Shown here in pieces: positions 51,184-61,124 of a stretch of 64,000 nucleotides of DNA; position 1 is the first letter of the stretch; every line of letters starts with the position of its first letter. A model generated the notes under the pieces. That model ran no database searches and was not told where the DNA came from. It saw nothing but the letters and a program-made list of their open reading frames with translations. The stretch lies in assembly GCA_964589785.1 (NCBI GenBank), contig CAZPUQ010000002.1:1-64000 (forward strand). Reading direction: 5' to 3'. The translations under genes were made by a program, and so were the position numbers. Source of the DNA: JAGVSR01 sp964589785 (GTDB lineage: Bacteria > Pseudomonadota > Alphaproteobacteria > Rhizobiales > Hyphomicrobiaceae).

Positions 51184-52922
51184 TCAACCCTCAAGATCCT
51201 TCTGCTGATCCGCGTCCACCGTCGGAAGGCGCTGTGGGCGCTCATGGGAGCGCACCAGCTCGACGGCGCGGTCGGCAGCGTCCTGGAACGGCTCGAGGAC
51301 AATATCCGCGCCAGCGGCCATCAATATATCCCTGTCGGCCGGGCAGCGGCTGCGAACAGCGATCCATCCTCCGAATCCGGTTTGCCTAACGGCGGCGATC
51401 GCCGTCAGCCTGATATCCTCGTGCGTCACGCCCGCGTCATGATCGGCGATTGCAGAGATGACCCATCTGACACCGTCGAACGGTAGGGCGGCGACGAACT
51501 CTGGATCGGTCGCGTCGCCATAGATGGCGGCTCCTCCATGCGCCTGCCATTGCCGAACGGCGCTTGGGTTGAAATCGACGCACAGCACACGTTGCCCGCC
51601 AACCCTCAGCCGGCCCGCAATGGCCTCGCCATATCGGCCGAGGCCGAAGACCACGACGTCGTATCGCCCCGATTCCGTTGCCTCGGACGAAGCGGCCTCC
51701 CGCGGTGTCCCTTTGCGCTCGAACGGCGACAGGATCGGCCCGAAGACCGCGTAGAGTTCGTGCGAGTAGGTGATCATGTAGGTCGACGCGGCAATCGTGA
51801 TCAGGCCGATGAGCGTGACAAGGCCGAGGGCTGCCGTATCGACGTGTCCAAGGCTCACGCCCATGGCCATGAAAATGAGCGAGAATTCGCTGATCTGCGC
51901 CACTGTCAGTCCGGCGAGGAACCCCGTACGCTTGCGGTATCCCATGGTCCCCATTATCGCCATCACGATCAGCGGGTTGCCGATCAGCACGAAGATCGAA
52001 AGGATGGCCGCGGGGAGCATGGCTGCACCGACGTAGGTCAGTTGCAGCTTGGCCCCGAGCGCGACGAAGAAGAACAGCAGCAGGAAATCCCGGAGCGGCG
52101 CCAAGCGGGCGGCCAGCGCCTCGCGATACGGCGTCGAGGCAAGCGAGACGCCGGCGAGCAGTCCTCCCAGTTCTTTTCCGAATCCGAGATGCTCCCCGAT
52201 CGCCGCAAACGCGCCCGCCTGCGCGACCGCGAAAAGCAGCAGTAATCGGGGCGGCGCGCCAATATCTCGGTAAGGGGTGTCGCGACAAAACGGATGAACA
52301 GCATCACGCCCGCGAGCATGATGCCGCCAGATGCAAAGACCGCGCGAACGTCGCGCCACGATGATTCGGATTGCATGCCGATACCGATTGCCGACAGAAC
52401 AATCATGGCCAGGACCACGACGATGTCCTGGACGATCAGGAAGCCGAGCGCGATCTGGCCATGCAGGGAGTCGACCTCGCGCTTGTCCGACAGCAGCTTG
52501 ACGATGATGATCGTGCTCGAGAACGTCAGTGCTACGGAAATGTAGAGGCTGGCCACCGGGTCAAAGCCGAGCCCGAGGCAGAGAACGAAGCCAATCACCG
52601 ACGTGAACGCGACCTGCCCCAGCCCCGTGCTCAATGAGACGGCTCCCAGCGAGCTGACCAGCTTAACATCGAGTTTCAATCCCACAAGAAACAGCAAAAT
52701 CGCAATTCCGAGCTCCGACAGAACCGAGATCTTCTCGCTGGAGCGCGAAATGTCGAGAGCCGACGGGCCTGCAATGATGCCGACCGCAATGAAGCTGACG
52801 ATGAGCGGTGGGTGCAGCAGATGTGCGACGATCCCGATGGCAGCGGCAAGCACCAGGATGGCCGAGATCTCGAAGAACAGGGACTGGCTCAGCAACTCCC
52901 GCATGCCTGGCATACCATTCAA
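51184..52922 (-). pseudogene. Kef-type K+/H+ antiporter, frameshifted
   Basis: Two frames make one CPA2 antiporter. The N-terminal frame (52922 to about 52250) carries LHPPLIVSFIAVGIIAGPSA, LGIAILLFLVGLKLDVKL and VALTFSSTIIIVKLLSDKRE. The C-terminal frame continues LLLLFAVAQAGAFAAIGEHL, then transmembrane helices and a TrkA-N domain (VVFGLGRYGEAIAGRLR). The switch is -1 at CGCCGCCCCGATTAC (plus 52245-52255), explained by one missing base next to a C4 run. It would exchange K+ for H+ if intact. The call is a frameshift; whether it is real is open. Confidence 0.85.
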
Positions 52923-53008
52923 CGACGTTGGCCCGGAGAACCGGGAGCCGTTTCCACTCCGCGGCTGACGAAGCCGTGCGCGCGTCCGCCGAACTCTCCG
53001 GGCATGGA

Positions 53009-54445
53009 TCAGAAGGACCCGACTGTACCGGCGAGGATCAAGATCACGATCAGCGCCAGAATTGGGATCAGACAGGCCACGACGAAGATGTCCTTATATG
53101 CCTCCTGGTGCGTCATCTTGCACACCGAAAGCAGCGTGATCACGGCGCCATTGTGGGGGAGGGAATCGAGACCGCCTGTGGCGATCGCCGTGACCCGGTG
53201 CAGGAGCTCAGGGTGAATGCCTGCTGCCCGACCAAGCTCCAGATAGGTGCCTCCGAGCGTCTGCAGCGCGATGCTCATGCCGCCCGATGCCGAGCCCGTG
53301 ATGCCGGCTAGAATGTTGACCGCGACGGCGAGTGAGATCAGTGGATTACCGGGTGCGAGGCCGAGGACCGCGTCGCGGATGATGCCGAAAGCCGGTAGGG
53401 AAGCGATCACTGCCCCGAAGCCTACGAGCGAGGCGGTGTTGAAGGCCGGGCCCGTAGCGGCGTTGGCGCCGTCCCCGAGCGTCTCCGTGAGGCGTGTCAG
53501 CCGATGCATGTTGAGAGCGGCCATGACGACGCTTGCCACGGCGAGCGCGAGCAGAATGGCCCACACACCTCTGACCGCATCGAAGCCGACAGCGCCGAAG
53601 CGCTTCTCGGCCAGATAGGTCGTATCAAAAGCCGGCAAAAGAAGGGTCGCGAACACGAGGTTCAGCACGATGACGAGACCAATTGGGAGCGCAGCGATCC
53701 AAAGCGGCGGGAGCTCGAACGCGCGTTGATCGCCGAGACAGCTGATATCGAAGCCTTCACCCTGACCAAGCTCACGCAGCTCCTTCGCCGAGCGAGGGCG
53801 GAGCGCAGAAACCGTCGTAGCCGGTTCACTCCAGCTCGCGGCGCGTCGCGTGAGCCACGTGAGCCCGAGCCCCAGCATGATCGCGCTGGCGACGATGCCG
53901 ATACCGGGCGCGGCGAACGCCGTCGTGCCGAAGTAGGGCATCGGAATCGCATTCTGAATCGCTGGCGTCCCGGGCATCGCCGTCATCGTGAATGTGAATG
54001 CGCCGAGTGCGATCGTGGCTGGAATGAGCGCTCGCGGCAAATTGGCCCTCTCGAACATGGCCGCCGCGATGGGATAGACGGCAAACGCTACCACGAACAG
54101 TGACACACCGCCGTAGGTGAGCACCGCACAGGCGAGCACGATCGCAGGCAAAGCATTTGCCTCGCCAAGGCGCGCGATGATCCATTCCGCAAGAGCGCGG
54201 GCAGAGCCCGTGTCATCCATGAGCTTGCCGAACAGCGCACCGAGCAGGAACAGCGGAAAGAACTGGACGATGAACGTGCCCATCGCCGGCATGAATACCT
54301 GTGTGTAGGACGCGAGCAGTGGAGCGCCACCGAGAAGGACAGCTACGAGTGCCATGAGAGGCGCCAGCAGAAGCACCGACAGTCCGCGATAGGATAGATA
54401 GATCAGCAGCCCTAGAGCGACGAGGATACCTAGAATTCCGATCAT
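53009..54445 (-). CDS. GntP-family permease
   Basis: A 478-residue polytopic membrane protein of normal length for the gluconate:H+ symporter family, with many hydrophobic helices and family motifs: LFLLGALFGKLMDDTGSA, TFTMTAMPGTPAIQNAIP, GSASGGMSIALQTLGG and DSLPHNGAVITLL. It takes up organic acids or aldonates with protons; the substrate cannot be told. The ATG at 54445 follows GGAACAAGC. It lies in the minus-strand run between the patatin and the antiporter. Confidence 0.88.
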   Translation of the reverse strand: MIGILGILVALGLLIYLSYRGLSVLLLAPLMALVAVLLGGAPLLASYTQVFMPAMGTFIVQFFPLFLLGALFGKLMDDTGSARALAEWIIARLGEANALPAIVLACAVLTYGGVSLFVVAFAVYPIAAAMFERANLPRALIPATIALGAFTFTMTAMPGTPAIQNAIPMPYFGTTAFAAPGIGIVASAIMLGLGLTWLTRRAASWSEPATTVSALRPRSAKELRELGQGEGFDISCLGDQRAFELPPLWIAALPIGLVIVLNLVFATLLLPAFDTTYLAEKRFGAVGFDAVRGVWAILLALAVASVVMAALNMHRLTRLTETLGDGANAATGPAFNTASLVGFGAVIASLPAFGIIRDAVLGLAPGNPLISLAVAVNILAGITGSASGGMSIALQTLGGTYLELGRAAGIHPELLHRVTAIATGGLDSLPHNGAVITLLSVCKMTHQEAYKDIFVVACLIPILALIVILILAGTVGSF

Positions 54446-54478
54446 GCTTGTTCCTTGTCGCGCAGTCCCTGTTACGCA

Positions 54479-55552
54479 TCAGTCCAGCATCGCCAGGTCG
54501 AGCGTGGAGCGCTGGCCGAGATCACTGCCGTGCTGCGACAGCCACGCGTCGGCAGCGCGCTGCCCCAGGTCGCGCAGCCCGAGCAGGAGCTCCCATTCCG
54601 GATCGAGCTTGCTCTTTTTGTCCAGTCGAAACGTCGCCTCCTCGGCGGCGATGCGATGCAGGCGAAGCTGACGAACCTGATTGAACAGCGGATGCTTGAA
54701 GGGGTGCCCGACGGGCTCCTCGTCCAGGGCTTGCTTCAAGAGCATGATGCTTTGCAGCTCTTTCACGAGGCTCGCATTGAATGTGATCTCATTGAGGCGG
54801 CCGGCGATGCCAGCCGCCGAGCGGGAACGAACAAGGCGCATGGGAGGATTGAGCTGGATGATGAGCAGGTCTGCGGGCTCGCTCTCTGCGATCAGCGGCA
54901 ACAGCGCCGGATTTCCGAGATAGCCGCCATCCCAATAGGCCTCGCCGTCGATCTCGACGGCCTGGAAGAGCTGCGGCAGGCAGGCGGAGGCCATCACGGC
55001 TTGCGGGGAGAGTTCGGCATTGCGAAATACTCTCAACCCTCCGGAGCGAACGCTTGTCGCGGAAACGAAGAGCTGGATGTCCTCCGTGCTGCGCAGCCGC
55101 GAGAAATCGACCGACTCCGCGAGCAGGTCGAGCAACGGATTGAAGTTGAGGGGGTTCCACTCGTAGGGCGAGAACTTCCGCACTACTGTGTCGCCTATCG
55201 CCGACCAGATAGCCAAAGGCGCTCCCCATGGTCCGAGCCTGGACCATGGGGAGGAGGGCACATAGCCGGGAAGGAAGAGGGCGTGGAACGGGCTCTTGTC
55301 CGGCAGGAACCGGCGCGAGGACTGGCTAATGCGTTGCCAGAATGCCTCCAGCGCCCGCTTGGCCCCCGCCCGCCCGCCCGCCACCAGACCATCGGCGAGC
55401 ACGACGGCATTTATCGCGCCGGCGCTAGCACCGCTGATCGCCGAGCAGTGAATATGCCGCTCGTCGAGCAGCCGATCGAGAACGCCCCAAGTGTAAGCTC
55501 CATGGGCGCCGCCCCCCTGCAGGGCGAGATCGAGGGTCACGCTTCCAGTCAT
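54479..55552 (-). CDS. Patatin-like phospholipase
   Basis: A 357-residue protein with all patatin elements: oxyanion-hole GGGAHGAY (about residues 11-18), nucleophile GASAG (about 43-47) and the catalytic Asp in YWDGGYLGNPAL (about residue 214). It hydrolyses acyl lipids. Its ATG at 55552 overlaps the stop of the P-type ATPase gene (ATGA), so the two are coupled. The frame is open far upstream inside the ATPase gene but only this start gives a patatin. Confidence 0.9.
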   Translation of the reverse strand: MTGSVTLDLALQGGGAHGAYTWGVLDRLLDERHIHCSAISGASAGAINAVVLADGLVAGGRAGAKRALEAFWQRISQSSRRFLPDKSPFHALFLPGYVPSSPWSRLGPWGAPLAIWSAIGDTVVRKFSPYEWNPLNFNPLLDLLAESVDFSRLRSTEDIQLFVSATSVRSGGLRVFRNAELSPQAVMASACLPQLFQAVEIDGEAYWDGGYLGNPALLPLIAESEPADLLIIQLNPPMRLVRSRSAAGIAGRLNEITFNASLVKELQSIMLLKQALDEEPVGHPFKHPLFNQVRQLRLHRIAAEEATFRLDKKSKLDPEWELLLGLRDLGQRAADAWLSQHGSDLGQRSTLDLAMLD

Positions 55553-58335
55553 TCCTCGTTCCCGCAAGGTCGCACTGCCGCTGTGCCGGATGGATGAGAC
55601 CCTCCCCTGGCGGCCCGGTCCCAGCGATGCCGGATCGCCTTCTCGACCTCGAGAATGGCAAAGACCAGGATACCCGCCGCGATGGCTGGCCACCCCTCCG
55701 CGATGCTGATCGGCCGCGTCTCGAAGAAGCGCTCCATGAAGGGCGCATACGTGAACAACAGTTGAAGTGCCACCACGGCCGCCACGGAGACGAGTACCAC
55801 AGGTGTCCCAAGAATGCCCATGGGCGTCAACGAAGGCGTGCGCAGGAAACGGACGCTGAAAAGGTAGAACACCTCCATGGCCACGAGCGTGTTGACCGCG
55901 AGCGTGCGTGCCTTCTCGACGTCGGCGCCTTGGGACAGCGCCCATTTGAACATGCCGAAGATGCCGGCGAGAAAGAGCACGGAAACGAGAACCACGCGCC
56001 AAACGACAAGACCGGAGAGGATGGGCTCGGCCGGCGAGCGTGGCGGCCGTGACATGGCGTCGGGCTCCGTCGGCTCGAAGGCCAGCGCGAGCGCCAAGCA
56101 CAGCGAACTCACCATGTTGACCCAGAGGATCTGCAGAGGCGTGATCGGCAACGTCGCACCGATCAGAATTGCGACAACAATACTGAGCGACTCTCCGCCA
56201 TTGACCGGAAGCAGGAAGCTGATGGTCTTCTTCAGGTTGTCGTAGACCGTGCGCCCCTCGCGCACGGCGTTGGCGATCGAGGCAAAATTGTCGTCGGCGA
56301 GCACGACTTGCGCAGCTTCCTTCGCTGCCTCGGTGCCCTTGATGCCCATTGCGACGCCGACGTCGGCCCGTTTCAGCGCCGGAGCATCGTTGACACCATC
56401 TCCGGTCATCGCCACGACGGCGCCGCGCGCCTGGAGCGCCTGCACGAGCCTCAGCTTGTGCTCTGGGCTTGCCCTTGCGAAGACGTCGATCCTCGATACT
56501 CGCTCTGCGAGTTCGTGATCGGACAGGACCTCGATCTCGGGCCCGGTCAGCGCTTCCGACACATTGGTGAAGCCAAGCTGGCTCGCGATCGCGCGCGCCG
56601 TAATCACATGGTCTCCAGTGATCATCTTGACCCGGATGCCCGCGGCCCGGCATTCTGCCACGGCCGCGACGGCCTCCTCGCGCGGCGGATCGATGAGGCC
56701 GAACAGACCGAGCATGGTCAGATCGCTCTCGACATCGCGCACATCGAGAAAGCGATGGTCGGCTGGCACTTGTCTCACCGCGACGGCCAGCACCCGCTCG
56801 CCCTTGGATGCCAACTCATCGATACGTGCGAGCCAGAAGCTCGGGTCGAGCGGCTGCTCGATCTCATCGAACCGTTGAAGCCGGCACATCTCCAGCAGTC
56901 GCTCCGGAGCGCCCTTGACGTAGATGAAGCCGTTGCCACGATGATCGTGGTGCAGCGTCGCCATGAAGCGGTGCTCGGACTCGAAGGGAATGAAGTCGGT
57001 GCGGGGAAGCTCCTTTCGCACTCGTTCCGGTTCAAGTCCGGCCTTGTGAGCGAGTGTGAGAAGCGCGCCCTCCATGGGATCGCCGTCCACCGCCCATCGA
57101 GCGTCGGATTGGCGCAGGGCCGCGTCGTTGCACAGGGCACCGGCGCGCACGGCTTCCAGGGCGCTGGCGGCGTGTTCGGCGGGAATCTCGCGGCCGGCGT
57201 GGGTAAATCCACCTCGCGGCCAATATCCCACACCGCTGACCTCGAGCGTTCGATTCACGGTGACGATCGTACCGACGGTCATCTCGTTGCGCGTCAATGT
57301 GCCGGTCTTGTCGGAACAGATGACCGAGACCGAACCCAGCGTCTCCACAGCAGGAAGGCGGCGGATGATGGCATGGCGCGAGGCCATGCGCTGGACGCCG
57401 ATGGCCATGGCGATGGTGAGCACCGCCGGCAGGGCTTCCGGGATTCCGGCCACGCCGAGAGACACGACCGCCAGGAACAATTCTCCGGCTGGGAGGCCGC
57501 GAACCAGCATGCCGAAGGCAAAAATGACGGCGGCCGCGCCCAGAATCACGAAGGTCAGCGAGCGGGCAAAGCGGTTCATGTTTCGCAACAGCGGCGTCTC
57601 AAGAGGCTCGACCCTCGCGAGCATGCTGGTGATCCGGCCGATCTCGGTCCCGAGACCCGTCTCCACCACCACGCCGGTCGCCTGACCATAAGTGACGAGC
57701 GTCCCGGAAAATGCCATGGAACTGCGGTCGCCGAGCGTGGCGTCCTGGCCGACGGGAGCGGACTGCTTGGCCACCGGTACGGATTCACCCGTGAGTGCCG
57801 CCTCCTCGACCTGCGTGTTCTTGACGCGAACGAGGCGCAGATCGGCTGGAACGCGGTCGCCGGGCTCGATGAGAACAAGGTCTCCCGGAACCAGCGTTTC
57901 GGCGGGGACCGTAATGCGGGTGCCCGCCCTGAGGACGGTAGCTCGCAGGGATAGCATTTGTTGAATGGCGCGGATCGCCTGTTCAGCCTTGCCCTCCTGA
58001 AAGAAGCCCATGAGCGCGTTGACGAGAACGACGGCCAGGATCACGCCAGCGTCGGTGTAGTGTCCAATGGCGGCCATGATAGCGGCGGCGCCCATCAGGA
58101 TCAGCAGCAGCAGGTGCTCGAACTGCGCGATCAACCTGCGCCATGCTGATCGCTGTGGCGGTTGTGGCAGGCAGTTGGAACCATGGAGCCCCAGCCTCCG
58201 GTCAGCCTCCTCATTCGACAGCCCGTCCGGCGGGCTCTCGAGACTTGCGCTCACCGCCTCATGCGTCATCGCATGCCAGTGGCTCGGGGTATCGGCGGCC
58301 CCGATGGATGCCGAGGCGGCTTTTTGGTCTGCCAT
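55549..58335 (-). CDS. P-type cation-transporting ATPase (type II)
   Basis: A 928-residue protein with the N-terminal cation-ATPase domain, phosphorylation motif CSDKTGTLTRNEMTVG, TGD motif MITGDHVITARAIA and hinge MTGDGVNDAPALKRADVG; about ten membrane helices fit the SERCA/PMCA-like class. It exports Ca2+ or another divalent or monovalent cation; motif LVLFN-type tests would be needed to tell. ATG 58335 is chosen over TTG 58347. It follows a universal stress gene by 80 bases and overlaps the patatin gene. Confidence 0.92.
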   Translation of the reverse strand: MADQKAASASIGAADTPSHWHAMTHEAVSASLESPPDGLSNEEADRRLGLHGSNCLPQPPQRSAWRRLIAQFEHLLLLILMGAAAIMAAIGHYTDAGVILAVVLVNALMGFFQEGKAEQAIRAIQQMLSLRATVLRAGTRITVPAETLVPGDLVLIEPGDRVPADLRLVRVKNTQVEEAALTGESVPVAKQSAPVGQDATLGDRSSMAFSGTLVTYGQATGVVVETGLGTEIGRITSMLARVEPLETPLLRNMNRFARSLTFVILGAAAVIFAFGMLVRGLPAGELFLAVVSLGVAGIPEALPAVLTIAMAIGVQRMASRHAIIRRLPAVETLGSVSVICSDKTGTLTRNEMTVGTIVTVNRTLEVSGVGYWPRGGFTHAGREIPAEHAASALEAVRAGALCNDAALRQSDARWAVDGDPMEGALLTLAHKAGLEPERVRKELPRTDFIPFESEHRFMATLHHDHRGNGFIYVKGAPERLLEMCRLQRFDEIEQPLDPSFWLARIDELASKGERVLAVAVRQVPADHRFLDVRDVESDLTMLGLFGLIDPPREEAVAAVAECRAAGIRVKMITGDHVITARAIASQLGFTNVSEALTGPEIEVLSDHELAERVSRIDVFARASPEHKLRLVQALQARGAVVAMTGDGVNDAPALKRADVGVAMGIKGTEAAKEAAQVVLADDNFASIANAVREGRTVYDNLKKTISFLLPVNGGESLSIVVAILIGATLPITPLQILWVNMVSSLCLALALAFEPTEPDAMSRPPRSPAEPILSGLVVWRVVLVSVLFLAGIFGMFKWALSQGADVEKARTLAVNTLVAMEVFYLFSVRFLRTPSLTPMGILGTPVVLVSVAAVVALQLLFTYAPFMERFFETRPISIAEGWPAIAAGILVFAILEVEKAIRHRWDRAARGGSHPSGTAAVRPCGNEE

Positions 58336-58414
58336 CTCTCGTCTCAACTCCCAGCTCGCCTAAACGAAATGCCGAAATCTCCGGCCCAGAATTTCACGGA
58401 ACTGGACCAAACGG

Positions 58415-59245
58415 CTAGTGGGCAAACAAGATGGGAAGTTCCATGTTTTTCATCGCATGCCGGGTCGTGCCGCCTAAGAGCAGCTCCCGCAGCCAGGAAC
58501 GACCATAGGCACCCATGACGAGCATATCCGCGCCAGCTTCACGGACGGTGCTCAGCAGCGCCGCGTCCGAACTCTCGGCAGCAGCAGGTCTGAACGAGGT
58601 GTCATCAGCGGGAATACCCTTGCGTCGCAGGTTGCTGACAAGGTCATGCTGGGGCGCGCGCATGATACTGCGAAACGTCTCCTTGCGCTCCCCGCTGATC
58701 ACGATAACGGACTGGGCCCGTTGCAGCAGTGGGAGGGCGCCACGCACGGCCTGAGCCGCTTCACGACTGTGGTTCCAGGCAATGGCAATGCGCTTGCCGA
58801 TGCTGGGATATGCGCCTGTCTTGGGCACGACTAGTGTAGGCACGCCCGCGGCCAGGATCGCCTCTTCCGCCGGGTCGAAGTCAATCTCGTCGACGCCAGG
58901 ATCACCCTGCTCGACGACCAAAAGATCATGAACGCGGCCAACCAGGCAAAGCAGCTCGCTTGCTGCCCCCTCACCGACGAGCCAAGTCCCCTCCACTCCG
59001 TAGCGCTTGGTGGACTCGCGAAAGCGCGCCTCGGCCCGGGCGCTCACGCTCTCCCACACCTTCACGCGCTCAGCCATGAACGCCACATCATTTCCGAAGT
59101 GTGCCCGGGTTCGCGCCAGCTCACCGAGAGTGATCAGCCCGTGGGCCCTGGCTTCCAGCCGCTGTGCGAGCTGAAGTCCGACATTCACGCTCTCGGTCCA
59201 ATCCTTGCTCGCCTTGACGTGAACGAGGACATCGATCCCTGTCAT
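58415..59245 (-). CDS. Universal stress protein, two-domain
   Basis: A 276-residue Usp-fold protein. The first half is degenerate; the second contains IGKRIAIAWNHSREAAQAVR and MLVMGAYGRSWLRELLLGGT with TRHAMKNMELPILF at the end, the classic second-domain ending. It is the first gene of the long minus-strand run (Usp, ATPase, patatin, permease, antiporter, Usp, CZB), so its promoter in the spacer upstream probably drives much of it. Confidence 0.87.
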   Translation of the reverse strand: MTGIDVLVHVKASKDWTESVNVGLQLAQRLEARAHGLITLGELARTRAHFGNDVAFMAERVKVWESVSARAEARFRESTKRYGVEGTWLVGEGAASELLCLVGRVHDLLVVEQGDPGVDEIDFDPAEEAILAAGVPTLVVPKTGAYPSIGKRIAIAWNHSREAAQAVRGALPLLQRAQSVIVISGERKETFRSIMRAPQHDLVSNLRRKGIPADDTSFRPAAAESSDAALLSTVREAGADMLVMGAYGRSWLRELLLGGTTRHAMKNMELPILFAH

Positions 59246-59379
59246 TATGACTGCTCCAATTTGCGAGGTTCCAACTCATGATCGACGCTGCGGGGCTTGG
59301 CTGACACTGCAACAGCAAAGTGATTCCGGTTCGGTGACACCGACGCATGGTACACAGCCAGTCCATAGCGACTTGCTGC

Positions 59380-59394
59380 GTCAATATGATTGAC
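59380..59394. promoter_or_regulatory. Palindromic operator candidate
   Basis: GTCAAT-ATG-ATTGAC is a perfect 6-bp inverted repeat with a 3-base spacer in the divergent promoter region. The same TGCGTCAAT string recurs at 59425-59433, so a dimeric regulator might use both. Confidence 0.45.
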
Positions 59395-59418
59395 TATCTT
59401 GAGCTACGTCGATGTGCG

Positions 59419-59432
59419 TTGATCTGCGTCAA
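59419..59432. promoter_or_regulatory. FNR/FixK-type site
   Basis: TTGATCTGCGTCAA matches TTGAT-N4-ATCAA with one change. It lies about 100 bases before the plus-strand start and 174 bases before the minus-strand start, so it could control both. Confidence 0.68.
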
Positions 59433-59525
59433 TGCGGCATCAGGATCGACCACGTTGAATAATGCACGATGAGATTGAGTAATTTGCCCCGAGAGTTCCG
59501 ATCATGAGCGGCGTGGTTGAACAAC

Positions 59526-59962
59526 ATGAGCAGGCACATCCTTCTCGCAACGGAACCGACACCTGCTTGCGATCGAGCGCTCGACCGTGCCGCACAGCTT
59601 GCGACAGTGTCAGTCACGAGCCGACCGACGCGAAGGAAGCACAAGAGAAGGAGTGCGCCCGTCGACAAGCCGAGCCGGACATGATCGAGTTCCTCGGCGA
59701 TTTGCCCTCACGCGCGTCACTGCTGACCGGCCTGGATTACGGGACTGCGAATTCGGTCCTGATCTCTCATGTGCAACGCATTCTGCTGAACCTCGTAGTG
59801 ATCGGAACCGATGGTTCAACGGGTGTCGCCAGGATCGCGTGTTCAAGTGTCGCGGACCAGTTCTTGAGGACGCTGACTTGCAATGTTCTCTCAATCCGTG
59901 GGAATTCGGGAGTGCTGCGCCCCCTCTTGACCAGTATCTCCCATGAACGTGAGGTGATCTGA
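59526..59962 (+). pseudogene. Universal stress protein, frameshifted/deleted
   Basis: The N-terminal frame from ATG 59526 reads MSRHILLATEPTPACDRALD and RAAQLA, a clear Usp start. The rest lies in the -1 frame: EPTDAKEAQEKECARRQAEP and ILLNLVVIGTDGSTGVARIA, ending with CNVLSIRGN. The strand expected after the first helix is missing, so a small deletion as well as a frameshift is likely near 59600. The stop overlaps the next gene (TGATG), so coupling of the ancestral pair is preserved. Confidence 0.72.
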
Positions 59963-60843
59963 TGACGGAGAGGGTCACGTGGCCAGCCCCAACCAATCTG
60001 CTTCTGGCAACGGATCTTCGCCCGACCTGCGATCGCGCATTCGATCGCGCCATTCTCCTTGCAAGGGAATGGAATGCTGAGCTGACCGTCCTGCACGTGG
60101 TCAAAGTTGACGAGCACGAAGTCGGCGGCGCATCAAGAGGCGCGACGCAGGCCGCGGCGGAGCTTGAGCGATTTGTCGAGTTGCCACTGGCGGCCCCAAG
60201 TCTCCGGATCGCGCGACGGATCGCTATCGGTGATTCTGCCTCGAATATCCTCGCACTCGCCTTGGAGACCGAGGCCAGTCTGATCATAACCGGGCTCGCG
60301 CAACCCAAATCGATGAGCGAGCGCTTTCTGGGCTCCACCGCCGAAAGGCTCGTGCGCGAGGCGGAGATGCCGGTGCTGTCCGTCCGCAGGCGCGCGAATG
60401 GGCCATACCGGTCCATAGCGGTGGCCGTTGCTCCCTCCGCTCCCTCCCGCCAGGCCCTTGATCTGACGTTGGCGCTGTTTCCGCACGGCCGGATATCGAC
60501 CGTGCATGGCTACAATTTGGGATTCAAGGGAGAGGCCAAACCCCATTCGCCCATCGGAGAGTACGAAGCAAGGGTGCGACAGGAGATCGGCGCAATGGTG
60601 CAAAGTGCGCTGACTGCACTTCCCCACGGTGGCGGTTCTCTCGCAGGACCGGTTCAGATGCATTTCGAGCAGGAGGATCCGGAGGAGGTCATGCGGAACG
60701 TCGTCGCAGCCGAGGGCATCGATCTGGCAGTCGTGGGAACCCATGGCCGCACAGGAGTGGCGCGCGCCCTCGTCGGCAGCGTTGCGGGCCGCTTGCTCGA
60801 GACGCTCCCCTGTGATGTCCTTGCCGTGAAGCCGCGGGACTAA
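59962..60843 (+). CDS. Tandem universal stress protein
   Basis: A 293-residue protein with two Usp domains; the first begins NLLLATDLRPTCDRAFDRAI, close to the start of the broken gene upstream, and the second ends VVGTHGRTGVARALVGSVAG with PCDVLAVKPRD. The second domain has a full nucleotide-binding motif. The ATG overlaps the stop of the pseudogene, so its translation may depend on that upstream frame. It is probably an FNR-controlled stress gene. Confidence 0.88.
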   Translation: MTERVTWPAPTNLLLATDLRPTCDRAFDRAILLAREWNAELTVLHVVKVDEHEVGGASRGATQAAAELERFVELPLAAPSLRIARRIAIGDSASNILALALETEASLIITGLAQPKSMSERFLGSTAERLVREAEMPVLSVRRRANGPYRSIAVAVAPSAPSRQALDLTLALFPHGRISTVHGYNLGFKGEAKPHSPIGEYEARVRQEIGAMVQSALTALPHGGGSLAGPVQMHFEQEDPEEVMRNVVAAEGIDLAVVGTHGRTGVARALVGSVAGRLLETLPCDVLAVKPRD

Positions 60844-61124
60844 GAATTCTGCTCCGGTAAACAACTGGCGGAACCGTTCCAATCGTCGGCTGGGCGCTCG
60901 TGGATCGCTTGCCCGTTGGCAAGCCTTCCTTGTGCATCGGGACAATCGAACTATGAATGAGTCGGCGGTCGGCTTGATGCTGAAGCTCTGCGCTCTGCAA
61001 TACCTGGGGGCTGGCAGAGCCCGGTAGCGGAGCGAGGGTCGCTAAGGGAAGAGCAGACAGGGAGACCCGGACGTACGAATCGCCTCTTACACACGTCGAA
61101 ATCACCAGGCACACTGGAGGCCTC
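60844..61124. other. Intergenic spacer before the antiporter
   Basis: No gene and no strong hairpin are visible in these 281 bases. The promoter of the CaCA antiporter should lie here. No FNR-like site was seen. Confidence 0.4.

Larger units (their letters stand above)
59246..59525. promoter_or_regulatory. Divergent promoter region of the stress island
   Basis: This 280-base spacer separates the minus-strand operon from the plus-strand Usp genes. It holds an FNR/FixK-like site at 59419-59432 and a perfect inverted repeat at 59380-59394. No gene is present. Confidence 0.6.

Noticed and set aside
55549..56653. Patatin gene extended to 724 residues
   Set aside because: The upstream part is only an open frame inside the ATPase gene; the patatin domain begins at the ATG at 55552.
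56308..57954. 548-codon plus-strand frame opposite the P-type ATPase
   Set aside because: The minus strand encodes DKTGTLT and GDGVNDAP motifs in a full-length ATPase; the plus frame is a shadow.
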